Source: an uncultured Eggerthellaceae bacterium
GTDB taxonomy: Bacteria > Actinomycetota > Coriobacteriia > Coriobacteriales > Eggerthellaceae
NCBI GenBank assembly: GCA_934617425.1
Contig: CAKTUD010000005.1
Span: 62,001-126,000, forward strand
Reading direction: 5' to 3'
DNA: 64,000 nt
Below are positions 45,189-52,651 of the stretch, in pieces; the first letter of the stretch is position 1, and each line of letters begins with the position of its first letter. The notes under the pieces were generated by a model that saw nothing but the letters and a program-made list of their open reading frames with translations, ran no database searches and was not told the DNA's origin. The position numbers were made by a program, and so were the translations under genes.

Positions 45189-46271
45189 CTATGCGTTTTC
45201 CTTCTCGAAGTGCTCCATATAGGCAACGAGTGTCTTCACGCCCTCGATCGACATGGCGTTGTAGATGCTTGCCCGCATGCCGCCGACCGAACGATGCCCT
45301 TTGATGTTGGCGATTCCCGCCGAAGCGGCCTCGGCGCAGAATTTAGCATCGAGGTCGGCATCGCCCGTGACGAAGGGAACGTTCATGATGGATCGATCTT
45401 CTTTGCGCGCAGTTGCCTTGAAGAGCTTGCTCTGATCGAGATAATCGTAGAGCAGTTGCGCTTTCTCATGATTGCGCGCGCCGATAACCTCAAGGCCGCC
45501 TTGGGCAAGCAGCCACTTGAAGACGAGGCCGCAAATATAGATGGTGTAGCAAGGAGGCGTGTTATTGAGGCTGCCCTTGTCGGCATTCACCTTCCAATTG
45601 AGGATGGTGGGCGTGCCGGGAAGAACTTCTTCGGTAACCAAATCGTCGCGAGCGATGACGATGGCCACGCCGGCGGGCCCGATATTTTTCTGCACGCCGC
45701 CGTAAACGACGCCGTATCTCGAGACGTCCATAGGCTCCGAGAGGAACATCGACGATACATCGGACACCAGCGGCACGCCGTTGGTGTCGGGCAACTTGTG
45801 ATAGGTGGCGCCGGTGATGGTCTCGTTTTGGCAGATATAGACGTAGTCGGCATCGGAGCTGAACTTCAAAGCGTCGACGTCGGGGATATAGCTGAAGTTG
45901 CCGTCTTTGCTGGAAGCAACCACGTTTACCTGACCGTACATCTGGGCTTCCTTGGCGGCCTTGTTCGACCAGCTGCCCGAAACCACGTAGTCGGCAACCT
46001 TGTTGCGCATGAGATTCATGGGAATCGCCGCGAACTGCGCCGTAGCGCCACCCTGCATGAAGATCACGCGATAGTTCTCGGGAATGCCCATCAAGGTACG
46101 CAAATCAGCTTCGGCGTTGTCGATGATGCCTTGGAATTCCTTGGAACGATGGCTCATCTCCATGACGGACATGCCGCACCCTTGGTAGTCGAGCATTTCA
46201 GCCGCTGCCTGTTTGAGAACCTCTTCGGGCAAAACCGCGGGACCTGCAGAGAAGTTGTAAACCCTGCCCAT
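45189..46271 (-). CDS. serC: Phosphoserine aminotransferase
   Basis: 360 residues from ATG at 46271 (MGRVYNFSAGPAVLP), with AAGAAGG upstream. The PLP lysine is K195 in GGVQKNIGPAG. It makes 3-phosphoserine for serine synthesis and can serve pyridoxal phosphate synthesis. The longer open frame starts upstream of a probable promoter and is rejected. A single gene; serA is not in the window. Confidence 0.95.
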   Translation of the reverse strand: MGRVYNFSAGPAVLPEEVLKQAAAEMLDYQGCGMSVMEMSHRSKEFQGIIDNAEADLRTLMGIPENYRVIFMQGGATAQFAAIPMNLMRNKVADYVVSGSWSNKAAKEAQMYGQVNVVASSKDGNFSYIPDVDALKFSSDADYVYICQNETITGATYHKLPDTNGVPLVSDVSSMFLSEPMDVSRYGVVYGGVQKNIGPAGVAIVIARDDLVTEEVLPGTPTILNWKVNADKGSLNNTPPCYTIYICGLVFKWLLAQGGLEVIGARNHEKAQLLYDYLDQSKLFKATARKEDRSIMNVPFVTGDADLDAKFCAEAASAGIANIKGHRSVGGMRASIYNAMSIEGVKTLVAYMEHFEKENA

Positions 46272-46334
46272 TTCTACCTTCTTTCGATGTTGCATCTTAG
46301 CATTGCGCCACCGATTAGGAATCGCATCGCAATG

Positions 46335-46367
46335 CCTACCAATGTTGTAGGTATTTTTGCCACTATA
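46335..46367 (-). promoter_or_regulatory. Possible serC promoter and operator-like palindrome
   Basis: TATAGT (46362-46367) on the minus strand resembles a -10 box, though no good -35 is present. Just downstream, CCTAC and GTAGG (46335-46339, 46347-46351) form an inverted repeat with a seven-base spacer, at the position expected for a repressor. Confidence 0.35.
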
Positions 46368-46497
46368 CCAAATATCCAGCATGCGCAAGCCTGTATGGCA
46401 AAATGACTCGGCGAGGTGTTGAAATCGCCTTTCGATGAATCATGTCACCTTTTCCGAATTTAGCAGCATCCCGGCATATCTTTCGTTTACACTTTCT

Positions 46498-46526
46498 TTG
46501 CAAAGCGTTTTCACGGCGCATACAAT
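46498..46526 (+). promoter_or_regulatory. Promoter of the PiT transporter gene
   Basis: TTGCAA (46498-46503) and TACAAT (46521-46526) with 17 bases between. It places the start point near 46533, which supports the downstream ATG at 46552. Confidence 0.6.
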
Positions 46527-46551
46527 CAAATTCATTGCACTAAGGACATCG

Positions 46552-47595
46552 ATGGATCTTTCCCTCGCCGCCTTCATAGCTCAGATGGCAACCTACCCCT
46601 CGCTGGCGATCATCGTCGTGCTCGTATTGGCGGTGACCATCGTCTCAGGCGCGACTGACGCACCCAATGCCATCGCCACCGCGGTTTCCACTCGTTGCCT
46701 TTCGCCAGGCGCCGCCCTTGCCCTAGCCGCCGTGTTCAACTTCATAGGCCTTGTGGGCATGACTTATATCTCCACCGCCGTGGCCCATACCATGTTCAAC
46801 ATGGTCGATTTCTCGGGAGAAACGCATAAGGCACTGCTTGCCTTGGTTGCGGCCATGATAGGGTCGATCGTTTGGGGCGTTTTCTGCTGGTGGAAGGGTA
46901 TTCCTGCATCGAAGTCGCATTCGCTGATCGCCGGCATCACCGGTGGCGCAATCGCCATGAACGGCTTCGCAGGCGTTGTCCCGGCCGAATGGGCGAAGGT
47001 CATCTACGGCATGGTATTCTCGCTTGCGGCTGGTTTTGTTCTGGGCTGGATCGCCGTACGCGTCGTCGAATGGCTTTTCTCGCATATCGACAGGCGCAAA
47101 ACCTCGACCATCTTCGTCATCACCCAGGATATCTGCGCAGCTGCGCTCTCGTTTTTGCATGGCGCTCAAGACGGTCAGAAATTCATGTCCATCGCCATGC
47201 TGGGCATCGCCTTATCGTTTGGATCGGAAACCGGATCGACGGATTTCCCCCTCTGGCTCATGATCCTGTGCTCGCTCGCGATCTCGCTCGGCACGCTCAT
47301 CGGCGGCAAGCGAATCATCAAGTCGGTTGCCATGGACATGGTCAAGCTCGAGAAATACCAAGGCGTCGCCGCTTCCACCAGCACAATCATCACGTTATTC
47401 ATCTCGTCGATCACCGGCATGCCCGTCTCCACCTCGCATGCATCAACTGCGGCGATCATGGGCGTAGGCGCCTCGAAGAATCCTCGTCATGTCAAATGGA
47501 ACGTTGCCAAGAACATGGTTGTAGCGTGGGTGCTCACCTTCCCCTGCTGCGGCCTCATCGGCTTCGCGCTGGCAAAGGTCTTCATGCTATTCTGA
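46552..47595 (+). CDS. Inorganic phosphate transporter, PiT family
   Basis: 347 residues from ATG at 46552; the longer frame starts upstream of the promoter. AAGGA is five bases before the ATG. The duplicated PiT signatures are visible as GATDAPNAIATAVSTR near the N-terminus and a later AAIMGVGASKNPRHVKW region, with about ten membrane segments. It would import phosphate with H+ or Na+. It converges on prmC with only two bases between the stops and no terminator. Confidence 0.92.
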   Translation: MDLSLAAFIAQMATYPSLAIIVVLVLAVTIVSGATDAPNAIATAVSTRCLSPGAALALAAVFNFIGLVGMTYISTAVAHTMFNMVDFSGETHKALLALVAAMIGSIVWGVFCWWKGIPASKSHSLIAGITGGAIAMNGFAGVVPAEWAKVIYGMVFSLAAGFVLGWIAVRVVEWLFSHIDRRKTSTIFVITQDICAAALSFLHGAQDGQKFMSIAMLGIALSFGSETGSTDFPLWLMILCSLAISLGTLIGGKRIIKSVAMDMVKLEKYQGVAASTSTIITLFISSITGMPVSTSHASTAAIMGVGASKNPRHVKWNVAKNMVVAWVLTFPCCGLIGFALAKVFMLF

Positions 47596-47597
47596 TT

Positions 47598-48638
47598 TCA
47601 GCGTTTGCGCGCGGTGAGGACACGCGGACGATCAGCTAGATCGCGAATGATCCGAACATCGACGAAACCCGCCTGCTCGGCTATAGCCTTGGCGTCATCA
47701 AGACACGTCTCGTGAAGCTCGAACGCGCAACCGCCACCTGGCTTCAAAGCGATGAGGCACCAGTTTATAAGACGCCGAAAGAGATCGAGGCCATCCTCCC
47801 CGCCATCAAGCGCCAACTCGGGCTCGAACCGCGTCACCTCGCTAGGCAAATCGGCCAAAACACCCGTAGGGACATAGGGTGGGTTCGAAACCACCAAATC
47901 AAACGATCCCATAAGCGCCGGGTCGATGTCCTGCCCCAAATCGCTTTTCTCAACGGAAACGCGATCAGAAAGCCCTAGCTCGGACACATTGCGCGCGGCA
48001 AGAGCAAGCGCCTCGGGCGCGATGTCGGTCGCCACCACGCGGGTTTGAGGATGCTCGTAAGCTATAGAGCAGGCGATGCAGCCGCTTCCCGTGCATATAT
48101 CGGCAACCAGGATCTCTTGCTCGGGCGCTTTCGCATTAACCTCGTCGCGAGCAGCCTCGATAGCGCGCCGCACCGAGGCATAGGCATCGTCGTCGGAGAC
48201 GTCTTCGACCGCAGCGGCTTCGCAAGCGAGGGCGGCGATGAAATTGTCGTCGGCAACACGGGGGCGAGCAGGCGCCGGAATAAGCGCCAAGGCCTCGCTT
48301 ACCAGCACTTCCGTTTCGGGACGCGGGATAAGAACACCCTTAGCGACCTTCACGATGATATGACGAAACGCCACCTCGCCGGTAATGTATTGCAAAGGCT
48401 CACCCTCGGCGCGACGAACGACGAAGTTGTGCAGCTTGTCAAGCTCCGGTCGCGAAAGCTCGCGATCGAAGTTCATATACAAATCCATACGCCCCATGCC
48501 GCTTGCCTCGGAGATGAGCCATTGCGCAGAGAGACGTGGATTCTCATCACCGCGTTGCGCCAAATATCCCTGCGTCCATTCGAGAGCGCGCTTTATCGTC
48601 CACAGCTCGGCCGCGGACGCTTGATTCGTGTTCGCCAT
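47598..48638 (-). CDS. prmC: Release-factor glutamine N5-methyltransferase PrmC
   Basis: 346 residues. It methylates the GGQ glutamine of release factors. The substrate-binding NPPYVP motif and the SAM-binding ADICTGSGCIACSIA segment are present. Compared with typical PrmC (about 280 residues), some 45-50 residues are inserted between the VLVSEALALIP segment and the SAM motif, rich in Ala, Asp and Glu. It follows prfA, its substrate gene, the usual pairing. Confidence 0.93.
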   Translation of the reverse strand: MANTNQASAAELWTIKRALEWTQGYLAQRGDENPRLSAQWLISEASGMGRMDLYMNFDRELSRPELDKLHNFVVRRAEGEPLQYITGEVAFRHIIVKVAKGVLIPRPETEVLVSEALALIPAPARPRVADDNFIAALACEAAAVEDVSDDDAYASVRRAIEAARDEVNAKAPEQEILVADICTGSGCIACSIAYEHPQTRVVATDIAPEALALAARNVSELGLSDRVSVEKSDLGQDIDPALMGSFDLVVSNPPYVPTGVLADLPSEVTRFEPELALDGGEDGLDLFRRLINWCLIALKPGGGCAFELHETCLDDAKAIAEQAGFVDVRIIRDLADRPRVLTARKR

Positions 48639-48660
48639 GCTATTTTGCGCTTACCTGCGG

Positions 48661-49734
48661 CTAAACCACTTGCTCGAGTTTCTTGGCACGATCAGCGGCC
48701 TGCAAAGCGGTTATCAAGTCGCCTAGATCGCTGCCAAGCAGAACGCCGTTGTACGTGCCGTTGTAGCCGATACGATGGTCGGTCACGCGATCTTGGGGGG
48801 CATTGTAAGTGCGGATCTTCTCGGAACGATCGCCCGTGCCGATCTGGCTGCGGCGCTCGGCGCCTTCGGCCGCATGCTGCTCGGCCAGCATCTTGTCGTA
48901 CAAACGAGCACGCAAAACAGCCATAGCAGCGATTTTGTTTTGCAATTGCGACTTTTGATCCTGCGACTGAACAACCAAGCCGGTTGGCAGATGCGTGATG
49001 CGCACAGCCGAATCAGTGGTATTGACGCACTGGCCGCCGGGACCGCCTGCACGATACACGTCGATGCGCAGGTCGTTCTGATTAATCTCGACCTCAACCT
49101 CATCGGCCTCCGGAAGCACGGCAACCGTTGCCGTAGACGTGTGAATGCGTCCCTGGCTTTCCGTCTTGGGCACGCGCTGCACGCGATGCACGCCGCTCTC
49201 GAATTTCATGACCGAGTAAACGCGATCGCCCTTTACTTTAAACTGCACTTCCTTGTAACCGCCCGCATCAGACGGAGAAACATCCAGAAGCTCGATCTTC
49301 CAACGCATCGACTGGCAGAAACGCTCGTACATCTTGAAAAGATCGCCCGCGAAGATAGCAGCTTCGTCGCCACCGGCGCCCGCACGGATCTCGACGATGA
49401 TGTCCTTCTCGTCGGCAGGATCAGTCGGGATGAGCATGAACTTGATGTCTTCCTCAATCTTGGGAAGACGCTCTTCGATGTCAGCGATCTCCGCTTGAGC
49501 GAATTCCTTCATGTCGGGGTCGGCCAGCATCTCCTTGGCTGCCTCAAGATCATCTTCGGCGGAGATGTAAGCGCGCGCCTGAGCAACCAAAGGACCTTGG
49601 TTCGCATACTCTTTGGCTAGATGGTTGTATTCCTTTTGATTCGCAAGAACCGCAGGGTCGCTCATCTTCGATTGCAATTCCTCGTAAGCCTTGATGATCT
49701 TCTCAAGCTTCTCGCGCATATCAGAGTCTTGCAT
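48661..49734 (-). CDS. prfA: Peptide chain release factor 1
   Basis: 357 residues from ATG at 49734. The stop-codon recognition tripeptide of RF1 (PxT) is PKT at 189-191 and the catalytic GGQ is at 233-235 in GGPGGQCVNTTDSAVR. These distinguish it from RF2 (SPF). An ATG 15 bases further in (49719) is an alternative start. It is followed by prmC. Confidence 0.95.
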   Translation of the reverse strand: MQDSDMREKLEKIIKAYEELQSKMSDPAVLANQKEYNHLAKEYANQGPLVAQARAYISAEDDLEAAKEMLADPDMKEFAQAEIADIEERLPKIEEDIKFMLIPTDPADEKDIIVEIRAGAGGDEAAIFAGDLFKMYERFCQSMRWKIELLDVSPSDAGGYKEVQFKVKGDRVYSVMKFESGVHRVQRVPKTESQGRIHTSTATVAVLPEADEVEVEINQNDLRIDVYRAGGPGGQCVNTTDSAVRITHLPTGLVVQSQDQKSQLQNKIAAMAVLRARLYDKMLAEQHAAEGAERRSQIGTGDRSEKIRTYNAPQDRVTDHRIGYNGTYNGVLLGSDLGDLITALQAADRAKKLEQVV

Positions 49735-49796
49735 TGTTTGAATATCCTCACATGAATCTATTTTCGACTGTCGTAATTCTATCAATCCCGACAAAT

Positions 49797-49842
49797 GAAA
49801 AAGGCTGCAAAGAGCGATTCTACAGCCACTCCTTGCAGCTTT
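49797..49842 (-). terminator. Intrinsic terminator after trxB
   Basis: GCTGCAAgGAG and CTCtTTGCAGC form a stem around a loop of about 16 bases, followed on the minus strand by CTTTTTC. Confidence 0.75.
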
Positions 49843-49862
49843 TCAATTAAATTGCCGATTAG

Positions 49863-50798
49863 CTAAAGCGCGATGAATTCCGCGGCATTCTCGGCAGCCA
49901 GAGCGCCATCGGCGACAGCGGTCACCACCTGGCGAAGAGCCTTGGTGCGCACATCGCCCGCAGCGAACACGCCCGGCACATTCGTCTTGCCGCTTTCATC
50001 GGCGACGACATAGCCCGCCTCGTTGAGATCGAGCGTGCCTTTCAGGAAATCGGTGCTTGGAGCGTTTCCGACAGCGACGAACACAGCCGACGCCGCGATG
50101 TCGCGAACCTCGTCGGTAACGTTGTTCTTGATACGCAGACCGGCAACCTTGCCATCTTCGGAAAGAATCTCCTGCGGCACCGAGTTCCACACGAACTCGA
50201 TATTGTCCAATGCAGCGAGCCTCTCGTTGTACACGGCGGTCGCACGAAGCTTGTCGCGACGATGCACCAGATAAACTTTGTTGCAAATACGCGAGAGATA
50301 CATGGCGTCGCCCACAGCAGTATTGCCGCCGCCCACGACGATGACATCCTTACCACGGAAGAAGTTGCCATCGCATGTCGCGCAATACGAAATGCCTTTA
50401 CCAGCAAGCTCGTGCTCGCCTGCAAGGCCGAGCTCGCGATGGTGTGCGCCCGTCGCAACGACTACGCTCTTGGCGGCATAAACGCCACCGGGCGTGGTGA
50501 TGGTTTTGACGCCGCCGGAAAAGTCGACGCCCAAAACCTCCTCGGTAACGATCTTCACACCGAAATTCAACGCCTGCTGCTGCATATCGAAGGCAAGCTG
50601 CCAACCCTCGGCACCGTTAGGGAACCCGGGATAGTTCTCGACTTCGGCGGTTTGCGCAAGTTGGCCGCCCGGCGAAATGCGCTCGAAAACAGCCACGGAC
50701 AAGCCGGCGCGCGCGGCATAAAGACCAGCTGTAAGACCCGCAGGACCCGCACCTATAACGATGATGTCGAATTTGTTCTCGTCTTTGACCTCAGACAT
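49863..50798 (-). CDS. trxB: Thioredoxin-disulfide reductase
   Basis: 311 residues. FAD-binding GAGPAG is at 16-21, the redox-active pair C139/C142 lies in CATC, and the NADPH motif VGGGNTAVGDA follows. It reduces thioredoxin; a trxA is encoded 5 kb away. AAGGAG precedes the ATG. Confidence 0.96.
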   Translation of the reverse strand: MSEVKDENKFDIIVIGAGPAGLTAGLYAARAGLSVAVFERISPGGQLAQTAEVENYPGFPNGAEGWQLAFDMQQQALNFGVKIVTEEVLGVDFSGGVKTITTPGGVYAAKSVVVATGAHHRELGLAGEHELAGKGISYCATCDGNFFRGKDVIVVGGGNTAVGDAMYLSRICNKVYLVHRRDKLRATAVYNERLAALDNIEFVWNSVPQEILSEDGKVAGLRIKNNVTDEVRDIAASAVFVAVGNAPSTDFLKGTLDLNEAGYVVADESGKTNVPGVFAAGDVRTKALRQVVTAVADGALAAENAAEFIAL

Positions 50799-50866
50799 GG
50801 CAACTCCTTACCCAAAGAAGCGGTAATCATGCATGCATCTAGTATATGGCACGCGCGGCGAACACG

Positions 50867-52189
50867 CTAAGCGAAGATGAACATTATCAAGAACGCAAGC
50901 GACGCAACCCACATAAGGGGCTTCACGTCGGCAGCGCGACCCTGCACAACCTTGATGACCACATAGCTGATGAAACCAAAGCCGATGCCGTTCGTGATGG
51001 AGTAGGTGAACGGGATGCCCATGATGGTGATGAAAGCCGGGAAAGCATGCTCGACGCGCTCCCAATCGATGCCGCCGATCGAGGTCATCATAAGATAGCC
51101 GACAACAGTGAGAGCACCGCAGGTCGCCGAGCCCGAAACCATGCCGACGATAGGAGCGAAAAATGCGAACACGATGAAGAGCAGGCTGATCACGAGGTTG
51201 GAAAGGCCCGTGCGCGCACCCGCCGCAGCACCCGAAGCAGACTCGACGAACGTAGTGACCGAGCTAGCGCCCATGAAGCCGCCGACGATGGCAGCCGCAG
51301 AGTCGACTGCGAGGATCTCCTGGATGTTGTCAACGTTTCCTTTGTCATCGACGAAGTCACCTTGCTTGGCAACGGCCACAACCGTGCCCATAGTGTCGAA
51401 GAAGTCGCTCATGAGCAACGAAAAAACGAACAGCAGCAAAGCGGGCTGCACAAACACCTGCAAGATGGCCATCTGGCCCGATTGCGGATCAGTCTGGAAA
51501 GGCGCCGCGAAAGCAGTGAAATCGAGGCCGAACTCCCACGAAGAAGGCATCGGGGTCACGCCGAAAGGGATGCCGATAAGAGTCGCCAAGACGATGGAGA
51601 TAAGCAACGCACCCTGCACGTTGAGCGCGGTAAGAACCACGGCAATCAAAATGGAGATAAGCGACACGATGCACATCGGCGACGTGAAATCACCCGCACC
51701 CAGCAAGTTGGACGGGTTGGTCACGATGATGCCGCCGCCCTTCAAACCGATGAACGCGATGAATAATCCGATGCCGATGCCAATCGCCAAACGCAAATCG
51801 ACGGGAATGGCGTCCATGATGGCTTTGCGCAGACCGCACAAAACCAAGACGAGAATGACTGCGCCCTCCAAAAAGACGATAGCCATAGCCACGCGCCAAT
51901 CGAGACCGAGGCCGCTTGCATCGCACAGCGTGAAAGCGACGATGGCGTTGATGCCCATACCGCTTGCCAGGGCCAGAGGTCTATTCGCAATAAGGCCCAT
52001 GGCAGCGGTCATGATAGCCGCACCGAAGCACGTGGCAGTGAGCGCTGCGTTGAACGGCACGCCCGCCGCCTGCAAAAACGTCGGATTGACCGCGATGATG
52101 TAAGCCATGGCTAGAAATGTAGTCAAACCGCCGATGACCTCATTTCCAACCGTGCTTCCCCGCTCGCTTATCTTGAAGAACTTATCCAT
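50867..52189 (-). CDS. NCS2-family purine permease (AzgA type)
   Basis: 440 residues from ATG at 52189, with AAGGATGG upstream. MDKFFKISERGSTVGNEVIGGLTTFLAMAYIIAVNP is, in parts, the hallmark of the AzgA branch of nucleobase permeases, which import adenine, guanine or hypoxanthine. About 12-14 membrane segments are seen. It is a single gene divergent from nrdD. Exact substrate cannot be told. Confidence 0.9.
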   Translation of the reverse strand: MDKFFKISERGSTVGNEVIGGLTTFLAMAYIIAVNPTFLQAAGVPFNAALTATCFGAAIMTAAMGLIANRPLALASGMGINAIVAFTLCDASGLGLDWRVAMAIVFLEGAVILVLVLCGLRKAIMDAIPVDLRLAIGIGIGLFIAFIGLKGGGIIVTNPSNLLGAGDFTSPMCIVSLISILIAVVLTALNVQGALLISIVLATLIGIPFGVTPMPSSWEFGLDFTAFAAPFQTDPQSGQMAILQVFVQPALLLFVFSLLMSDFFDTMGTVVAVAKQGDFVDDKGNVDNIQEILAVDSAAAIVGGFMGASSVTTFVESASGAAAGARTGLSNLVISLLFIVFAFFAPIVGMVSGSATCGALTVVGYLMMTSIGGIDWERVEHAFPAFITIMGIPFTYSITNGIGFGFISYVVIKVVQGRAADVKPLMWVASLAFLIMFIFA

Positions 52190-52259
52190 TACCATCCTTT
52201 CTCGCACGACGCCTTGATATGCCGAAGCTCGCTCTCGAGCCTAGCTTTAACGCCCGTTC

Positions 52260-52356
52260 GCGCCGAAGTCGAACACCCGAATTCTATCATTTTGCGCAAG
52301 CCGATCGGTCTTCGGCGCTTCTTATTCTGTTTGCGGCCCATTGTCAAAAACAATGG
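52260..52356 (-). promoter_or_regulatory. Upstream region of the purine permease with promoter and palindromes
   Basis: TTGACA (52342-52347) and TAAGAA (52319-52324), 17 bases apart on the minus strand, look like a promoter. The -35 lies inside the inverted repeat CCATTG-N7-CAATGG (52338-52356), a possible operator. Next to the -10, a nine-base perfect stem (52310-52318 with 52260-52268) encloses 41 bases. I do not recognise a known purine riboswitch core. Confidence 0.45.
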
Positions 52357-52396
52357 CTCCGAGCAAAAACTCGATGCCTATCATCTACCTGCGGAA

Positions 52397-52412
52397 ACAC
52401 TACAATTTGTTT
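52397..52412 (+). promoter_or_regulatory. NrdR box, upstream degenerate copy
   Basis: ACACTACAATTTGTTT is a degenerate match to the NrdR box. It starts 32 bases before the perfect copy, the three-turn spacing usual for tandem NrdR boxes. Confidence 0.6.
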
Positions 52413-52440
52413 TACATGTACAAACAAAACACAATATATA
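52411..52440 (+). promoter_or_regulatory. Promoter of nrdDG
   Basis: TTTACA (52411-52416) and TATATA (52435-52440), 18 bases apart. The -10 lies within the perfect NrdR box, so binding would block polymerase. Confidence 0.55.
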
Positions 52441-52444
52441 GTGT
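52429..52444 (+). promoter_or_regulatory. NrdR box, perfect palindrome
   Basis: ACACAATATATAGTGT agrees with the known NrdR consensus (ACACWATATATWGTGT). NrdR is the dATP/ATP-sensing repressor of ribonucleotide reductase genes. Confidence 0.85.
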
Positions 52445-52508
52445 CTCTGCCTGCTTTCAATCGAGCATCGAATCGCCTATGATGGTGCAACATGGAAAAC
52501 AACGATCA

Positions 52509-52548
52509 CCAAGCGACGCCTCATCGACGAAACGTCGCTTGGTTTTTT
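52509..52548 (+). terminator. Intrinsic terminator in the nrdD leader (candidate attenuator)
   Basis: CCAAGCGACG and CGTCGCTTGG form a perfect 10-bp stem with a 14-base loop, followed by TTTTTT. It lies between the promoter and the nrdD ATG at 52652, so it must be bypassed for nrdD expression. Confidence 0.8.
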
Positions 52549-52651
52549 AACCCCTGAACACGTGCGGTTCGCCTCGCCACCGCAAGCGAACCGCACAGAC
52601 ATCCGCAGGCAACATCTGCCTTGCAAGCGTCTGAAGAAAGGCTGGAGCAAC

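Noticed and set aside
46435..46551. An upstream ATG extending the phosphate transporter by 39 residues
   Set aside because: The extension begins upstream of a good promoter and lacks a ribosome site; the ATG at 46552 has both promoter and AAGGA in place.
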